64,000 nt of DNA from Sanderia malayensis (Eukaryota; Cnidaria; Scyphozoa; Semaeostomeae; Pelagiidae). Numbering within the stretch: position 1 is the stretch's first letter; each line of letters opens with the position of its first letter. Location of the stretch: NCBI GenBank assembly GCA_013076295.1, contig RQOL01000519.1:1674001-1738000 (forward strand), given 5' to 3'. The translations under genes were made by a program, and so were the position numbers. Under the pieces are notes generated by a model. That model searched no databases. It had not been told where the DNA came from and saw nothing but the letters and a program-made list of their open reading frames with translations. Below are positions 14,401 through 26,232 of the stretch, piece after piece.

Positions 14401-17400
14401 ATGGTTTGGCATTGAGAATTTTGCTTACTTTTCGATTGTTTGTTTGCTGGACGCCGGAGGAAACAAATACGCTTAGAAATGCTCTTTTCGTCATTTGAAA
14501 ACCGAGCAAACAAATGCTAATTACATCAACGGCGAGTAAGTCGTATGAAATGTTTGCCGCTTTTCAGCTAAGTCCCGTCTAGAAAGGAGAAGAATCTGTT
14601 TGCTTAATAGTTTGTTGTCTGGTGGATTTGTTGGCTGCATTTGTGTTGTTGTTTGGTCGCTGGAAGGAAGCCATGTCATTTGTGGCTCTTCCATGAGCAT
14701 TATTATCATATTGTAAGTACTATAAGTAAGTTTAATGCAACTGGTCAATGATAAGTAATGGTTAAATCTACGTATGCCGCTATGTACTTCATGCTAGCAT
14801 CAACATCGTTCAATAGTCCGTTTTAACATGTCGTTTTTGTTTTGAATTCTGTCTTTGAATGATTTATTGGGAATTTCTAAACGCGATAAAATTTGACCCG
14901 GTATACATCGTTTTATATTATCAGTTATCATTGGATCGCTATCTAGATGTACACGCTCGTTTACAACACTCATTTTTCTTTTGTTTTCAGACCCATATCC
15001 ATTTAGTGCTCAAGATTAGATTCGGCTGAAAGGAATTACTTCCAAGGTATTTATGCTGACCTAACAATTCCCATTTAGTAATTGGTTTGCGTTTTGTGCG
15101 CCATTGCGAAGCGCGTGCTAATTGCAGCAATCAGACCGTGGAAGTTGAATGCGGTGGATGCGCATGTCAACGGTGTCCGTTCCGTTTTATGCTCTGAAGC
15201 TTAGTTTAAAGTACCCTGTTAAGTCGGGGATTTGTTAAAGCCCCCATTGAAGGCACTGTGAAGGTTATTAAAGAGTATTTTGAGTCCCTTAAACCGTTGG
15301 TGGATTACAATGATGAATTGGCTCAATGGACCAAGTGTTTAGTTCGTTTTACCAGGAATGTATTTTTATTTTTACTTGGAGCTCGTCGTGTCATATTTTA
15401 CTTTTCTTTACTGTGGGATAGCTATATATGGTTTATATATACAGTCAACTCTGTCTAATTCGAACAAAGCGTGAAAATGTTCGAATAACAAAAAGTTCGA
15501 ATTATAGAGGTTTTTGTTTTATAAGAGTTGATTCATTAGTGATCCTTGAAGGGACGGAGAAGTTTGTTCGAATTAGATAGAGTTCGAACTATGCAGATTT
15601 GACTGTAGCTTCATTGCACGACAGGAGATGCGACACTGATTGTTATTAAGCTATAGTTATGGTTAAGGTTGCAGTTGACGTTGTAGCTAAATTTTCAGTT
15701 TACATTTGAAATGATTATTGCACGGCCTCTAGCTTTAGTTTGTTTCAGTTGGTCCAACTTTTTCGAGAGGTTCGTTAAGCCAATCTGTTCTAGCTATATG
15801 CATCAAAGCACAGCAAGCAGGCCTTGGTATCAGTATCATAATTATCGTCACCATGTACTCGTTCTGCTCTGTATTGTCATCATTATCATTAAGATTTAGT
15901 CGGCATAGTTGAGCGCAAACACTATCAACGTATTGCCACCGGTAGACCAACCAACAACACGCTCTGTTATTGTTTTAATCATTACTATCTGCTCTGAACA
16001 ATCAAAATATCGTAATCTTTACGTCTGTCGGCATGCCTGTCTTCTTCGCTTTGTTGTAACAGATGGCTGTCATACGTGCCACCAGCGTACAAGAGTTTGC
16101 AAGACCTCTGCCGTAAACTTTGGATAATAACTCTGCAATAAGGCCTCCGGCGTGTATTAAAACATCAAGGATTTCAAGCGAGCGTGTATTGAAGGGGTCG
16201 CTTGAGGAAAGGGGGGTTTATTGATCACTGAAATCAAATCAAAGGGTGTTTAGAAAAACGGGGTCTTTTAGAGACACAGGAGTGTACTTAAAATTACGGA
16301 GGCACCACAATAAAAAGATGACACATGACGCATTTAGTCTCAGAATGGCAATTTTTTATCCATAAAAGGGGCATATTTCATGTTTCTGGCAAAAAAGGGG
16401 GGACACGCCCCCTAGGCCCCCCGGTTCCTACTCCAGTGAGGCATTTGATCGAAGCATTGCGAAATTTTCGTATTACTCATTCGTTTGTTATTAGTTTTGT
16501 TGTAATTATTCCCAAACGACTACCTCCGTCTTTGATTATCGCCATCATCTCGGCCTTAATTGCTTGGTTTCAACCGTGCAATTAAGGACGATGGTTTGAA
16601 AGAATCTGCATCGTTAATCGAAGTCGAGTGATTGCTTGAGAAAGCAGAAGCACTAAGTAATATTTTCAAGCGTTTGTTGTGTTACAGTGGATTCAGATTT
16701 CGCAACGCATACATATACGATAGGTAACGATTTTTTCTTTATTCTAGTGTAGTTATATCTATGCAGGTATATTGATCTTTAGCTTGCATCAATTGAGTAT
16801 TGAGATATTATGTATCGTAGGAGTTTGTGATAACGGGTGTGTAGAACGCTATAGCAACTGTTTCCTGGTTTGTCAAACAGTTTGGTTACTGAAAATGTTG
16901 TGAATTCTCATATTCTCATGCATGCAATGTCGCATATTTTGGGGGTAATCATACTCTTGTGAAGTTTGTTCATCGTAATTTTCGCAGTTTTAAATTGACA
17001 TGCAATTGCGAACTAAACGAAGTTAACTCCAACCCTTGCCTCGTCAAAAGTGGCCTCTAACTATGCCCCAGCATCTGTCCACGTTGACAAACGGTCAAAA
17101 TGCGGATAAAAATAAATGGGTAAAGAAAAATATATTGTTTCGGTTGGACTATCTGTCTTTTTATAGTATTGCTATCATGGAAATTATGTTATTATTGTGA
17201 AGTGAAGAGAGTGTAGCACATTGATAAAGCTGTGTCGTTTCCAGTTGCTTTATTCATCTTGTTAGGCCGCAGCTAACAACGGCAAGTGTCGCGTAAATCG
17301 CTTGCATTCTCTGCGCAGGCTAATTAGACAACGATTATATCTGTTTAATATTTATGTTCATCTGATAGCAAAGATGAATTTTCTCTCCGTGCAAATTACA

Positions 17401-18152
17401 TATTAGAAAGATGTGATTCATATCATGTTTGCAAAAATCTGTCATGCAGCGAATAGAAAGATTCTTATCGGCGGGAATCTGCCGTAGCAATAAACGCAGG
17501 TGCTTCTGCGATAATAGCATCGTGATTAGAGGGATTTCGCAAAATGTAAAACGCCAATACTGTACATTCTCAATCCGTTTTAGTTAAACTGCTTGGTGTG
17601 CTATGACTGTGGCATAAATGATGAGCTAAGTAAACGAGATTGCTTGAATTAGTCTGTGATCGTCTATACAAATCTTTCATTTTTTAAGATTGATTGTTTT
17701 CGCAGTTTTGGTTTTATGTATTCACATTCACGTTGAGGAAACATTTGAGGTGGCGTTACGGCCATATTTCAGATTGTATTTGTATTGTAAGCAGTATTAA
17801 GGAAACGTGTGGGTCTGGAATCGGCTTTAAACTATGTTAGTGTGATGTAATTTGTCGTATCCTGTCGTGTCGTGTCGAGTCGCATGGCATTATGTCGGGT
17901 GGGTTGCACAATGACATTGTATGACGGACCTTTCTCCATAGAATGAACTACTTGGCGGCGTCAGCTCCAGGTAGCTCAAAATTAAATAGGATATATTTTA
18001 TTGTTCAGTAATTATTATTTATTAATCATTATTACTATTTTAAACAAGAAATCTGATCCCTCGTTGAATTGTTTCTTTTTCTACAATTTAATTAATCTAT
18101 TTCCAGTTTAACGAACTTCAAACACAACGAAGGACTTGTAGCCGGCTTATAG
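2432..18152 (+). CDS. Tentative four-exon gene, unrecognised ~100-aa protein
   Basis: Candidate exons are 2432-2507 (from an ATG; the exon itself opens after the acceptor at 2406), 10030-10174, 16688-16723 and 18107-18152, with intron phases 1, 2 and 2. Joined, they give exactly 101 codons with the stop at 18150-18152. Exons 1 and 2 are the stronger part: clean acceptors (TTATTTCAG, TTATTCAG), near-consensus donors (GTAAGT in both), and a compatible frame reading ...AQRLDG then VELGADKKGFWIRVE. Exons 3 and 4 are short and could be chance matches. The frame of exon 1 stays open upstream of the ATG, so the true start may be earlier. I do not recognise the family. The piece KVLKVYNGFRF faintly recalls the start of a doublecortin domain, but it is too short to call. 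Introns are long (about 7.5, 6.5 and 1.4 kb) and carry transposons. Confidence 0.33.
6760..7403. mobile_element. Non-autonomous inverted-repeat DNA transposon (MITE), 644 bp
   Basis: The ends are inverted copies: CTTTAATCGGAGAAACTTTC at the left and its reverse complement at the right. The match runs about 40 bp, through a second CTTTCGCG block. TA dinucleotides flank both ends, as expected for a Tc1/mariner- or pogo-type target duplication. Internal sub-terminal repeats (AATAAACTTTCGCGAA) lie symmetrically on both sides. The middle carries a 78-codon + strand frame (7012-7248) with no internal ATG near its start. No transposase is present. The element lies in the first intron of the tentative gene. 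Confidence 0.8.
9185..9311. repeat. Short tandem repeat, ~30-bp unit
   Basis: About four to five imperfect copies of a unit built from GCCTTGAACCAGGCACGGAA plus an AAGCCAA linker. The first and last copies read CCTTAAACAAGGCACGGAAG. The AAGCCTTG and CAAGGC words give each unit a weak palindrome. Confidence 0.85.
15442..15605. mobile_element. Pogo-like MITE, family A, copy 1
   Basis: It starts CAGTCAACTCTGTCTAATTC and ends AGATTTGACTG, with TA on both sides. The interior has paired GTTCGAATTA motifs and the phrase TTAGTGATCCTTGAAGGGAC. The same layout recurs at 38117-38301 and 62517-62697, which defines the family. Confidence 0.8.
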
Positions 18153-19405
18153 CACTTTTAAAGCCTTGTTTGTTATCGCGAATTTCGCCGATTTATACCG
18201 GCATCGTGGTCTTGTTTGTATTGTTTACGGTGCGGGGTCTCCGACTGAAGCGATCAAGATAAGAACGATATCAATCTGTGATGTAAACAGATGATATTAA
18301 TCAGTCTTACGATTAGCGATTGCTTACCTATTTTGACTTCCCGGTTAAACAAGCACGTGCTAAAGCTATAACCAGCTGTCGTAATCGCGATCGCACCGGA
18401 TTGCGAACGGCTATTCTGCATCCGGTACAGATAATTCGCGCGGAGAAACGATCGCGCGCCGTTTTTGCAAAGGAATTTTTATCGCAGCTCGCAAGAGCAG
18501 AGCATCCATGATGTAGTGAGGATTTGAATACGGGACATGACAATTCAAGACTCGCCAAATTCTTTGTTATTTGAATTTTGAGGATTTTATCTGCACTCTA
18601 TGGCATTTTGTCTCCATTCCAGGATATTTTTTGTTGGTCACGAGATATTTGGGAGTGGTATATCTCCCCTGACACCCCATTCGCCTCCATAAAAGACAGT
18701 TTTTTGACTCGCCATATACCCTATACTGAATACAATTAAATTAACAGCAGATAGTCATAACTGAATAGTGGGCTATTTATCCCATGTACTTAACAGTCGT
18801 TGCATGAAACTATTGTGTCCTGCTATGCAAAAATATCACTGTGTACATAGTTTAGTGCGGCGAATACAAGCAAGCGACCTCTTCGATTATTAATATCGCA
18901 TTCTAATTGTTACAGAGTTTGCGTTAAACACACAGCAATATGGCGTGGTCCGTTGTTTTGCTCGGCATACAAAAAGGTTGTTTCTCGCGGACACGGGGCT
19001 GCGGCTTGTGGTTTTTTGTATTTACACATGAGTGTATTGAGCGGCTGCGGGCATTGACTCGCCACTTTCATTCAGTTTACATGCGCAATTGCCGCATTCC
19101 CTTCCGTGCACACGCGCCTTGAATCTGTACACGGCGTGAACAATGCAGTTAGCTTTAATAACTTTGTTTATGTTTTTCGCCCTCAGAGATCAATTCTGTT
19201 ATTGTTCGCCTACTTTTGCTCGCCAAACGAGTGCTGGCTGGCTGATTGAAACACATCATTCATTGTTGCATATGCCGGAGAGAGAAAGCCGGTTAGTGTT
19301 ATCTTCACGTCACCAGAATTGTCTTCGCATTCACTGAACGGATTGCATTGCTGCCTGGTTGTGTGCCATTCGTAAAATCACCAACCAACGAAACAAGAGC
19401 AAAGA
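18153..19405. other. Intergenic stretch upstream of the first CUB gene
   Basis: No supported exon. It contains locally GC-richer patches (about 18330-18500 and 18940-19120) with CG dinucleotides. These could be promoter or 5' UTR sequence of the CUB gene that starts at 19406. No clear TATA box or initiator was identified. Confidence 0.4.
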
Positions 19406-22400
19406 ATGGCAGTTTCAAATGGATTTGTGTATCACTGCTTCGTGAGCAGTTGCTTCACGTTACTTCTGGCTCTGACTGGAATTTCAGCTGTCGGTGAGTT
19501 TGTTTCAAGTTTTTTATTATTATTATCAGGGCACACTTTTGATTTTATGAAAATAATGTTTATAACAGCACTGAACTCAAAATCACCAATGAACAATTAA
19601 GTTTAAGAATGGTAGTGGACAACCTTATATCTCGGGAAATATTAGGTTATTCTTATGAAGAAAACAAGGTTCGTATGATTGCTCTAGAGATTATTTAATT
19701 ACAGTATTCATAGATGTAGTAGTTAGAATAGTGTTGATGTATTGATGATGGTATTGGAAGGTTATAGGAGCTTATAAGTGCCTGTTGTTTTGGTTTCACG
19801 ATGTTCGAACGAAGTCCTGACGAGCTCGAACCTAAGTCGTGTATTTGAACCCCGTTTTCCAAGTCCAGCAGTGCAGATACGACGAACGATAACGCGTGAT
19901 GAGTCAAACAAATCAACTCCCACGAATGTATTACCTACAACATGACTCAAACCAAATGTCTTATTAACGCCCTCGGCGTGTATTAGAAGCACGTCTGTAT
20001 TATTATTCGGCCAACTTGTTAATGTATCGCTTGATAATCATTCTAAACGCATAACTTACACGTGGTGTATAACGTATTGTCATTCCGTGCGACCGTCATT
20101 AAATTTATATGTGGATGTTTATTGTTTGATTGCTATCGTGGCCGGCCAGGCCAGGCCAGGCCAGCATATATACATCATTACAGGCGTGCGTCGTGTAATA
20201 CAACGCTGGTTGTTGCATTCAGGTACAGATGTTTCAATATACCGCACACTGTGCTGATTGCAGTTTAGGCAGGGAAACATTGAATAACATAACATTGAAT
20301 GTTAGCAGCTAATTGAATTTCGGTTTCGTTGAATGTTGAGTGAAGCGATCGTCATTGGATTGGATACTAATTTCGTCGATTTTCTTTGCCACTTATGTTT
20401 TTGCAAACATCTGTTCGTGATTGCATTTTGGTCTTGTCTGCTGACAAAAAAAGTACAAACAATAGCGTGTTAGTCGATCATAGTGTGGAATATTGATATG
20501 ATTGTAACCTTCCATTGTTATATAGCAGGTTTTTGGCTTAAGAAAGAGGCCATCTGGTCTTTTCAATTGGCCCTCGGTGCAATTTGCTTCTCTTTGAGGT
20601 TGGTCCTGTGTGCTAGACTAGACTATTGCTACAGCTCAATTTTCTGTAGACAATTGAGGAGTTTATTTTCCTTCTCTTTACTGTTCCTGGCAGAAAAAAT
20701 TTTGTTTTTGATTGTTTTTGCAGAAAGCGTGTATGTACTGAGTCGTGTCGTGTCGCGTTGCGTCGTGTTGTGTCGCATCGTGTCATGTTTTATCGTGATG
20801 AAAAGAAAGCATTCCCATTTCTGGTTTCTTTGTGCAGCATTCATCGCCTGAAACGTCGACATGAATTTCGATAATCCCTTTGCAAATTGCCTTTCATTTA
20901 CATAGAATTGTACCCTGGCTTGAATTGATGTAATTACTCAATAGTCAGTGGAAAAGCCAGCTGCATTGGCATCAAAATAATACACCGTTTGATTGTCTGT
21001 TTGATTTTCATCAAAATTAGCGAGAAAATATTGATGCTTTGATCCTTTCATAAGATTACCTGACCTATCCGCCTGCGTCTAAATATTTACGTCAAATGCA
21101 ATTGGAAAATAGAATTCCAATTCTTCGAATATTTTGTTGAAGTGAGGTATAGATTAATCTAGCATGACATGTTTACTCGTGTCGGTTGTTTTGGCAATAG
21201 AGTTTTTGATTGTTGTTTGGTGTCGTGTTTTGTCAACTCAAGTGATCCTTATTGATCAATGTTAGCTTTCTTGTGAGTCATCCAAGCTCAATCAGATTAG
21301 ATTTAGATTATGTAACCAGATGAATCCATTTAGATTCGCTATTGGATGAATGCATCTAGATTTATACAGATAGATCCATCCAGATCCATCCAGATTCATT
21401 CAAATTGACCTATTTACATTTATTTAGATGGATTCATTCGGATTTATTCAGATCGATCCATCTAGATTCATTAAGAGAGATTCATCTGGATTCGTACAGA
21501 TGGATTCATCCAGATTTAAACAGATCCACTTATCCCGTCCAAATTAAATCAGACAGGTATACATCGCAGCCAGCAGAACGTTAGTCAGCAGACTTGAAAC
21601 TTTGGATTTTAGCCAGTATAGGCCTTAAACGTACGAATATCGAGTACGAATTCAAAACAATACCCGTTATTTTGAATCCAATTCATCCAAGCACATGGCT
21701 TCGTTCGATCAAGTTTCACTGACGAGGAAAGTTTCTTTGGCCTTGTGAATGACTTCATAGCATTTTCAAACTAAATGAAAAACTGTTTGTTCCTATTATT
21801 CGTGACCTCTATCGCAATTAATATAATTTTTTCATTTATCACAATTCGGATCTATACATCAATGAAACACGTGTTTTTTGCTTTTATTAATATTTCCTTT
21901 GTAGTTTTACCTCCGTTGTCTTATTACAAGTGTCGTGATAGTCCAACAGCGTCGTTTCTTGTTGTATTTGCCCTACGTTTATTTAGCATTGGAGAGTTCA
22001 TTGTTAACGCTTGCGGGAGCATGCTGCATATGTAAATGGTGCAAAAAATTATGCATGCATGTTTGATTTGAACATGCATTTGTTTTGAGTTAAAGTTAGT
22101 TGACTATCGGAGACCCTTCTTCATTGTGTGTATTCTATGTTATATTCTAAATTGCATCTTTTATTTTCTGGTTACGTTTCGTCTTGTCTCGAGTAGATTA
22201 AGATCAATTTTTTTCATCTATAGTTTATTGCCTTGTAATAAACTATAGATGAAAAATTGCCTTCCATAGCCAGTATGGTAGCCTGTCTTAGGTTTATAGC
22301 GAATACGTAGCATTGTTTTGCATTATATTGCCTCTGTAGCGTTTATAACCAGCATGTAGCCCGTGTTAACCTCCATAGCCAGTATAAAGCCTGATACACC

Positions 22401-25400
22401 TATTCCTGATTACATCATAATGTTCATATACAACATTCTATTTTGCAGATCTGCAATTTCAGATGTCTGGCGAGGGGGGCCGGTTCTCCAGCCCCAATTA
22501 CCCCAAGAACTACCCCATTAACGTGACATGTCACTGGACCATACGAACTGTTGCGACTAGCAGAATCCTCATCAACTTCACCGACTTCAGGGTGGAGAAG
22601 AACAAAAAGTGCCTCTACGATTATCTGCTGATCAAAGAGTCCAGAAATGGCTGGGGCACGATCTCTTCCAAGTACTGTGGACACGGCTCGATCAGCACTT
22701 ACCTGTCCCAAGAAAACAACGTCGAGTTGCGATTCGTTTCGGACAAATTGGGAAACGTTGACAGGGGTTTTATGGCCACCTGGCAACTGACGAATAGCAG
22801 AGGAGAACCAGTAAAAAAGGCATCGCGTAAGTCCACATTATTTATCTAAAATTATTTCATTCTCTCTTTTCCATTGATCAGATTTGCATTTTTATCTATG
22901 AGTCCTATCTCTGTTTATCATTCTATCTCCGTCTGTACAATTCCATCTATCCTATAGCTTCACAGTTTTGCCTGTTAGCTCTATTGCTTTGTTCTCTCGG
23001 CTCTAACATTTTGTCTTTAATAGCTTTACAAGTATATCTATTATATAAGCCTTGTTTCTTTGTCTATGATCTTTACAAATCTATTTATCACAGCTTCATA
23101 ATTCTATCTATTAGTTTTACATTTCTATTTTTCAATCCACTTATCACTCTATCAACTCCACCTGTTCATCGTTTTATGAAGTTGCTCTCTCTCCATAAGC
23201 AAGCCTCATCCCTTAGTCAATTTATGGCCCCCGGTGACAATGGCAATGATGTCTTCTGATGCTGTCAACCTTTGTCACGTAGACGTAATTTCAGCTTATT
23301 TACGCAATGTCTTTTTGACAATCTGTCTTTTCCCATTTTAGTACCACAACCAGTGACAACAACAGTTGTCAAACCTTGTCCCACTGTTACTGTGACCAAA
23401 GCAGGCGTTAAGTGTACAGAGCATGGAGTGCTAGCCACGAAAATTATCAACGGTATTCAGCCTACAAAGTGTACGTGTGAAAAACTAACAGAAAAGACCA
23501 TATACAAGACTGTGGAAGTACTTGGAGGCATCAAGCCGACGGCGTCTGTAGATGGTAAGGCTCCCGGCCGAACGGCAACGGGAAATTCGATACCTATGGA
23601 CGGCACTGGATGTAAGAATGGGGCCCAAGCTGACCAAAAGAGTGAGTATTTTTCTGTTTATTATATTTGTCTATAGTTCTGCTTTGGTCGTATGCTTTGG
23701 TTCCTAGGTTGTGACTTCGAAAGATGGGAGCTTCTTAGGGATTTCTATGGGGATTTCGAGTAAGCATTGGGATTTCTTTGGGATTTCAAGTGAATTGAAA
23801 GCAAAAAGAATTTTAAGTAAAGCATTGTTGGAGTTTATTCTAGCAGTAGTATATTTCATCTATTTTGACCTGAGCATTTTGAGATAACGTGTAAGCTGTT
23901 TGGAACATTTTGATAGACCACTACGACGTCTCTGGATCATTTTATTGAGACTAGATGTAGTGGAAATTTGAATTTTTTGACGCTTGAGGAGCCCACCGAC
24001 CCACCTTTGTTGCTAAACCAGAGATCAACGCAGACCTTATGCATGCCATTGCATCTTAAATCAAAACATTAAAATACAACCGTCTCTAGCAAAGCCTAGC
24101 TCAGACACTCGAGCATAGACGATTTCGATATCATTTTCAGTCCAATTATATCGATAGGGCCGCCTGCGCAACCAGTCTAATTCATAATAATTTCTTATGT
24201 AGCAAAAATCGCTTAGCCTAATTGATTACGAACATTAATCCAATCTGCTGTTAGTTTTTGAAGCTGCGGTCTCAATCAGATCTAATTGGATTGCAGCGGA
24301 CTGTAGTTAAGGGTCGAATCGAGCAATCGTGACCTCGGCAACTGTGTTCAGCGCGTTTGTTTGTAAAATGTTTGTTGTGCCCTCCTATTTGTTGTTTTGT
24401 ATAAGATTGTTATGTTTATTGTCATTGTCTGCATTCATATTCATCATTTATAACATGCTTGCATCGTAATCTTATTACGAACCCTTTGATTGTAGTTTAT
24501 AGTAGCTGGATGCGAGGACTGCTTAGTTTAGAATCCTGTTTGCAGAGGTATTGAATATGTTTTCTGTGGCATCCTCTGAGCAATTAGTCGAGTGTGTACC
24601 ATAGTCTTGTTTGCCATAATTTTGTGACCCAGACATCAGAGAGCATTTTTAAACAGTATCATGTCCTTGCGTTGCATGCGTTTGTGACAAATCGGTTCCA
24701 GATTTATCTTGATCCAATCTAGTGGGAATTTGCTGGATAGGTAATGCGATATCCGGCACTTTGTTAGGCCCAATTTTACACCGGTATTTCTTATCGGTCA
24801 ACCTTTGGTTTCGTAAATCCATTTGTCCCAAAATGTCCCATGTTTCTTGGTACATGTTGCATGTCTCTTCTGTCTGTCTTCCGTGTCATGTATTTGCCGT
24901 TACGATTTTCTTAATTTTGATCAATCTTTATTGCTTTCCTTTTTCAGAATCGGACTCGAACAATACAAATCGAAATATTGTAATCGCGTTTGGCTGTCTT
25001 CTTTTCATCCTTATCGTCGCTAACATCATACTTGTCGCCGTAATCTGCAGAAAAGACAGCACAGGGTAAGTCCACTGCTATCGCATCTGGCGTTTATTTG
25101 CGTTTAATATTGGCCAGGAGCAATACGCGACTCCTTCAGAGAGAACGCTTTTAGATGCTGCCTCGTTTTGATGGCTTGGCCTCGTTTTGTGCAGAGTCGC
25201 TTTCGCTATTATAGCTCTCTCCCTCCCTCCCTCCCTCCCTCCCTCGCTCGCACGTCACGCTCCCGAAAGCAACCTCTTTGCAAAACTACGCAAGCTCACT
25301 ACACTTTATGTTAAAGAAGAGCTCTGCTTTCTATGTACTATACCCTGGACTGTTCTTCTTTTATAATATATTATATGAATTCCACTGTACCATTCACAAT

Positions 25401-26232
25401 ACAATGCTCTATATTCTACTCACCAAATTCTATATAAGATATTATATTCTATGCTGTGCTCTTCAGTATGCTTTATATTATTCATCATACTCTGTCTTCA
25501 CGTGAGATGGTGATCCATGTGGTTTTTAACGAGAGCGACTTGTCTTTCTCTAGTTACTCGTTGTACAACATGAAGACCTGTTTGCCCCGCAAGAATGCGC
25601 GGCCTAGGACAGTGGAGCATTTCTACTCGAGTGGCCCGAGGCCGACTCTGCGCATGGTGGACGGTGATATTGTAGTCGTTTCCACGAATGGAACGGGCGC
25701 CAAATCTGCACGTACGGGAGGCGGCGGTGGTGGTGGTGCGGGAGATCAGAGCACATTGGAGGTGACAAACGACTCGGACGAACAACCATCCGCCCCAATA
25801 ATGAGGAATGACACGCGGGCATCGCAGCGACAAAAGGCCATCGAAAGATCCAGTGATCCGGAGATACCGTTTCATATAAGAACATCTCCTCCGCACGTGC
25901 ATACGTTGACAATGAGCTCATGTGAGTGTTATTGCTGCCCCGTATTGTTGATGTTTCTGTTAATCGATAATAATAGCTTATTCTTGCTGTCTCAAATGCT
26001 GCTTTTCGTGTCGCCATCTTGAGTAAATCGTGAAAATGTCCACCCACGAAGTAGACCATACTTGTCCATTTGGATCTCGAGATTTGGAGTTGACGTAGTG
26101 AGTGGTATTTGTAAGACGCTAACTTGTTGTAAAATGCGTTTAAACACGACTATTCTACTTTCGTTTTCAGCTGGAATGAATGACGATAGAAGTTCGTTGA
26201 GTTATTCAGACGCTGAATTGGAATATTATTGA
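19406..26232 (+). CDS. CUB-domain single-pass membrane receptor A (437 aa)
   Basis: Exons: 19406-19493, 22449-22826, 23342-23641, 24948-25065, 25554-25921, 26171-26232. Intron phases are 1,1,1,2,1. Exon 1 is a signal peptide (MAVSNGFVY then a hydrophobic run). Exon 2 is one CUB domain (about residues 31-150) with SPNYPKNYP, NVTCHWTIR, NFTDF, KKCLYDY and RFVSD. Exon 3 is a Thr/Val/Pro-rich stalk with CP...C...CTCEK. Exon 4 holds the transmembrane helix (about 265-288) ended by CRK. Exons 5 and 6 give a ~145-residue tail with a seven-Gly run and an acidic, Tyr-rich end (DAELEYY). CUB domains act in extracellular protein binding; the ligand here is unknown. The usual first CUB cysteine is missing, so Cys2 next to the NVT sequon has no standard partner. 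It is the first of three tandem paralogues. The 2.9-kb first intron could hide a further exon. Confidence 0.85.
21293..21530. repeat. Degenerate AGATxCATCC minisatellite
   Basis: A 13-14 bp unit built around AGATTCATCC is repeated imperfectly for about 240 bp inside the first intron of CUB gene A. Confidence 0.75.
22205..22260. other. Near-perfect hairpin with 7-base loop
   Basis: TTTTTCATCTATAGTTTATT at 22210-22229 is exactly complementary to 22237-22256, with loop GCCTTGT. The pairing extends outward to a GCAA/TTGC base apart from two extra T residues. It lies in intron 1 of CUB gene A, about 190 bp before exon 2. It could be a tiny fold-back element or a structured RNA. It is too short and AU-rich to call a microRNA by eye. 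Confidence 0.7.
25204..25246. repeat. (CCCT)n microsatellite
   Basis: About eight CCCT copies in intron 4 of CUB gene A. Confidence 0.9.

Noticed and set aside
14991..15010. Alternative last exon of the tentative gene after TTTGTTTTCAG
   Set aside because: It would add only five residues before a TAG. The 16688/18107 pair gives a longer coherent frame, so I did not use it.
19801..19870. tRNA-like B-box string on the minus strand (GGGGTTCAAATAC)
   Set aside because: No matching A-box, acceptor stem or cloverleaf could be drawn.
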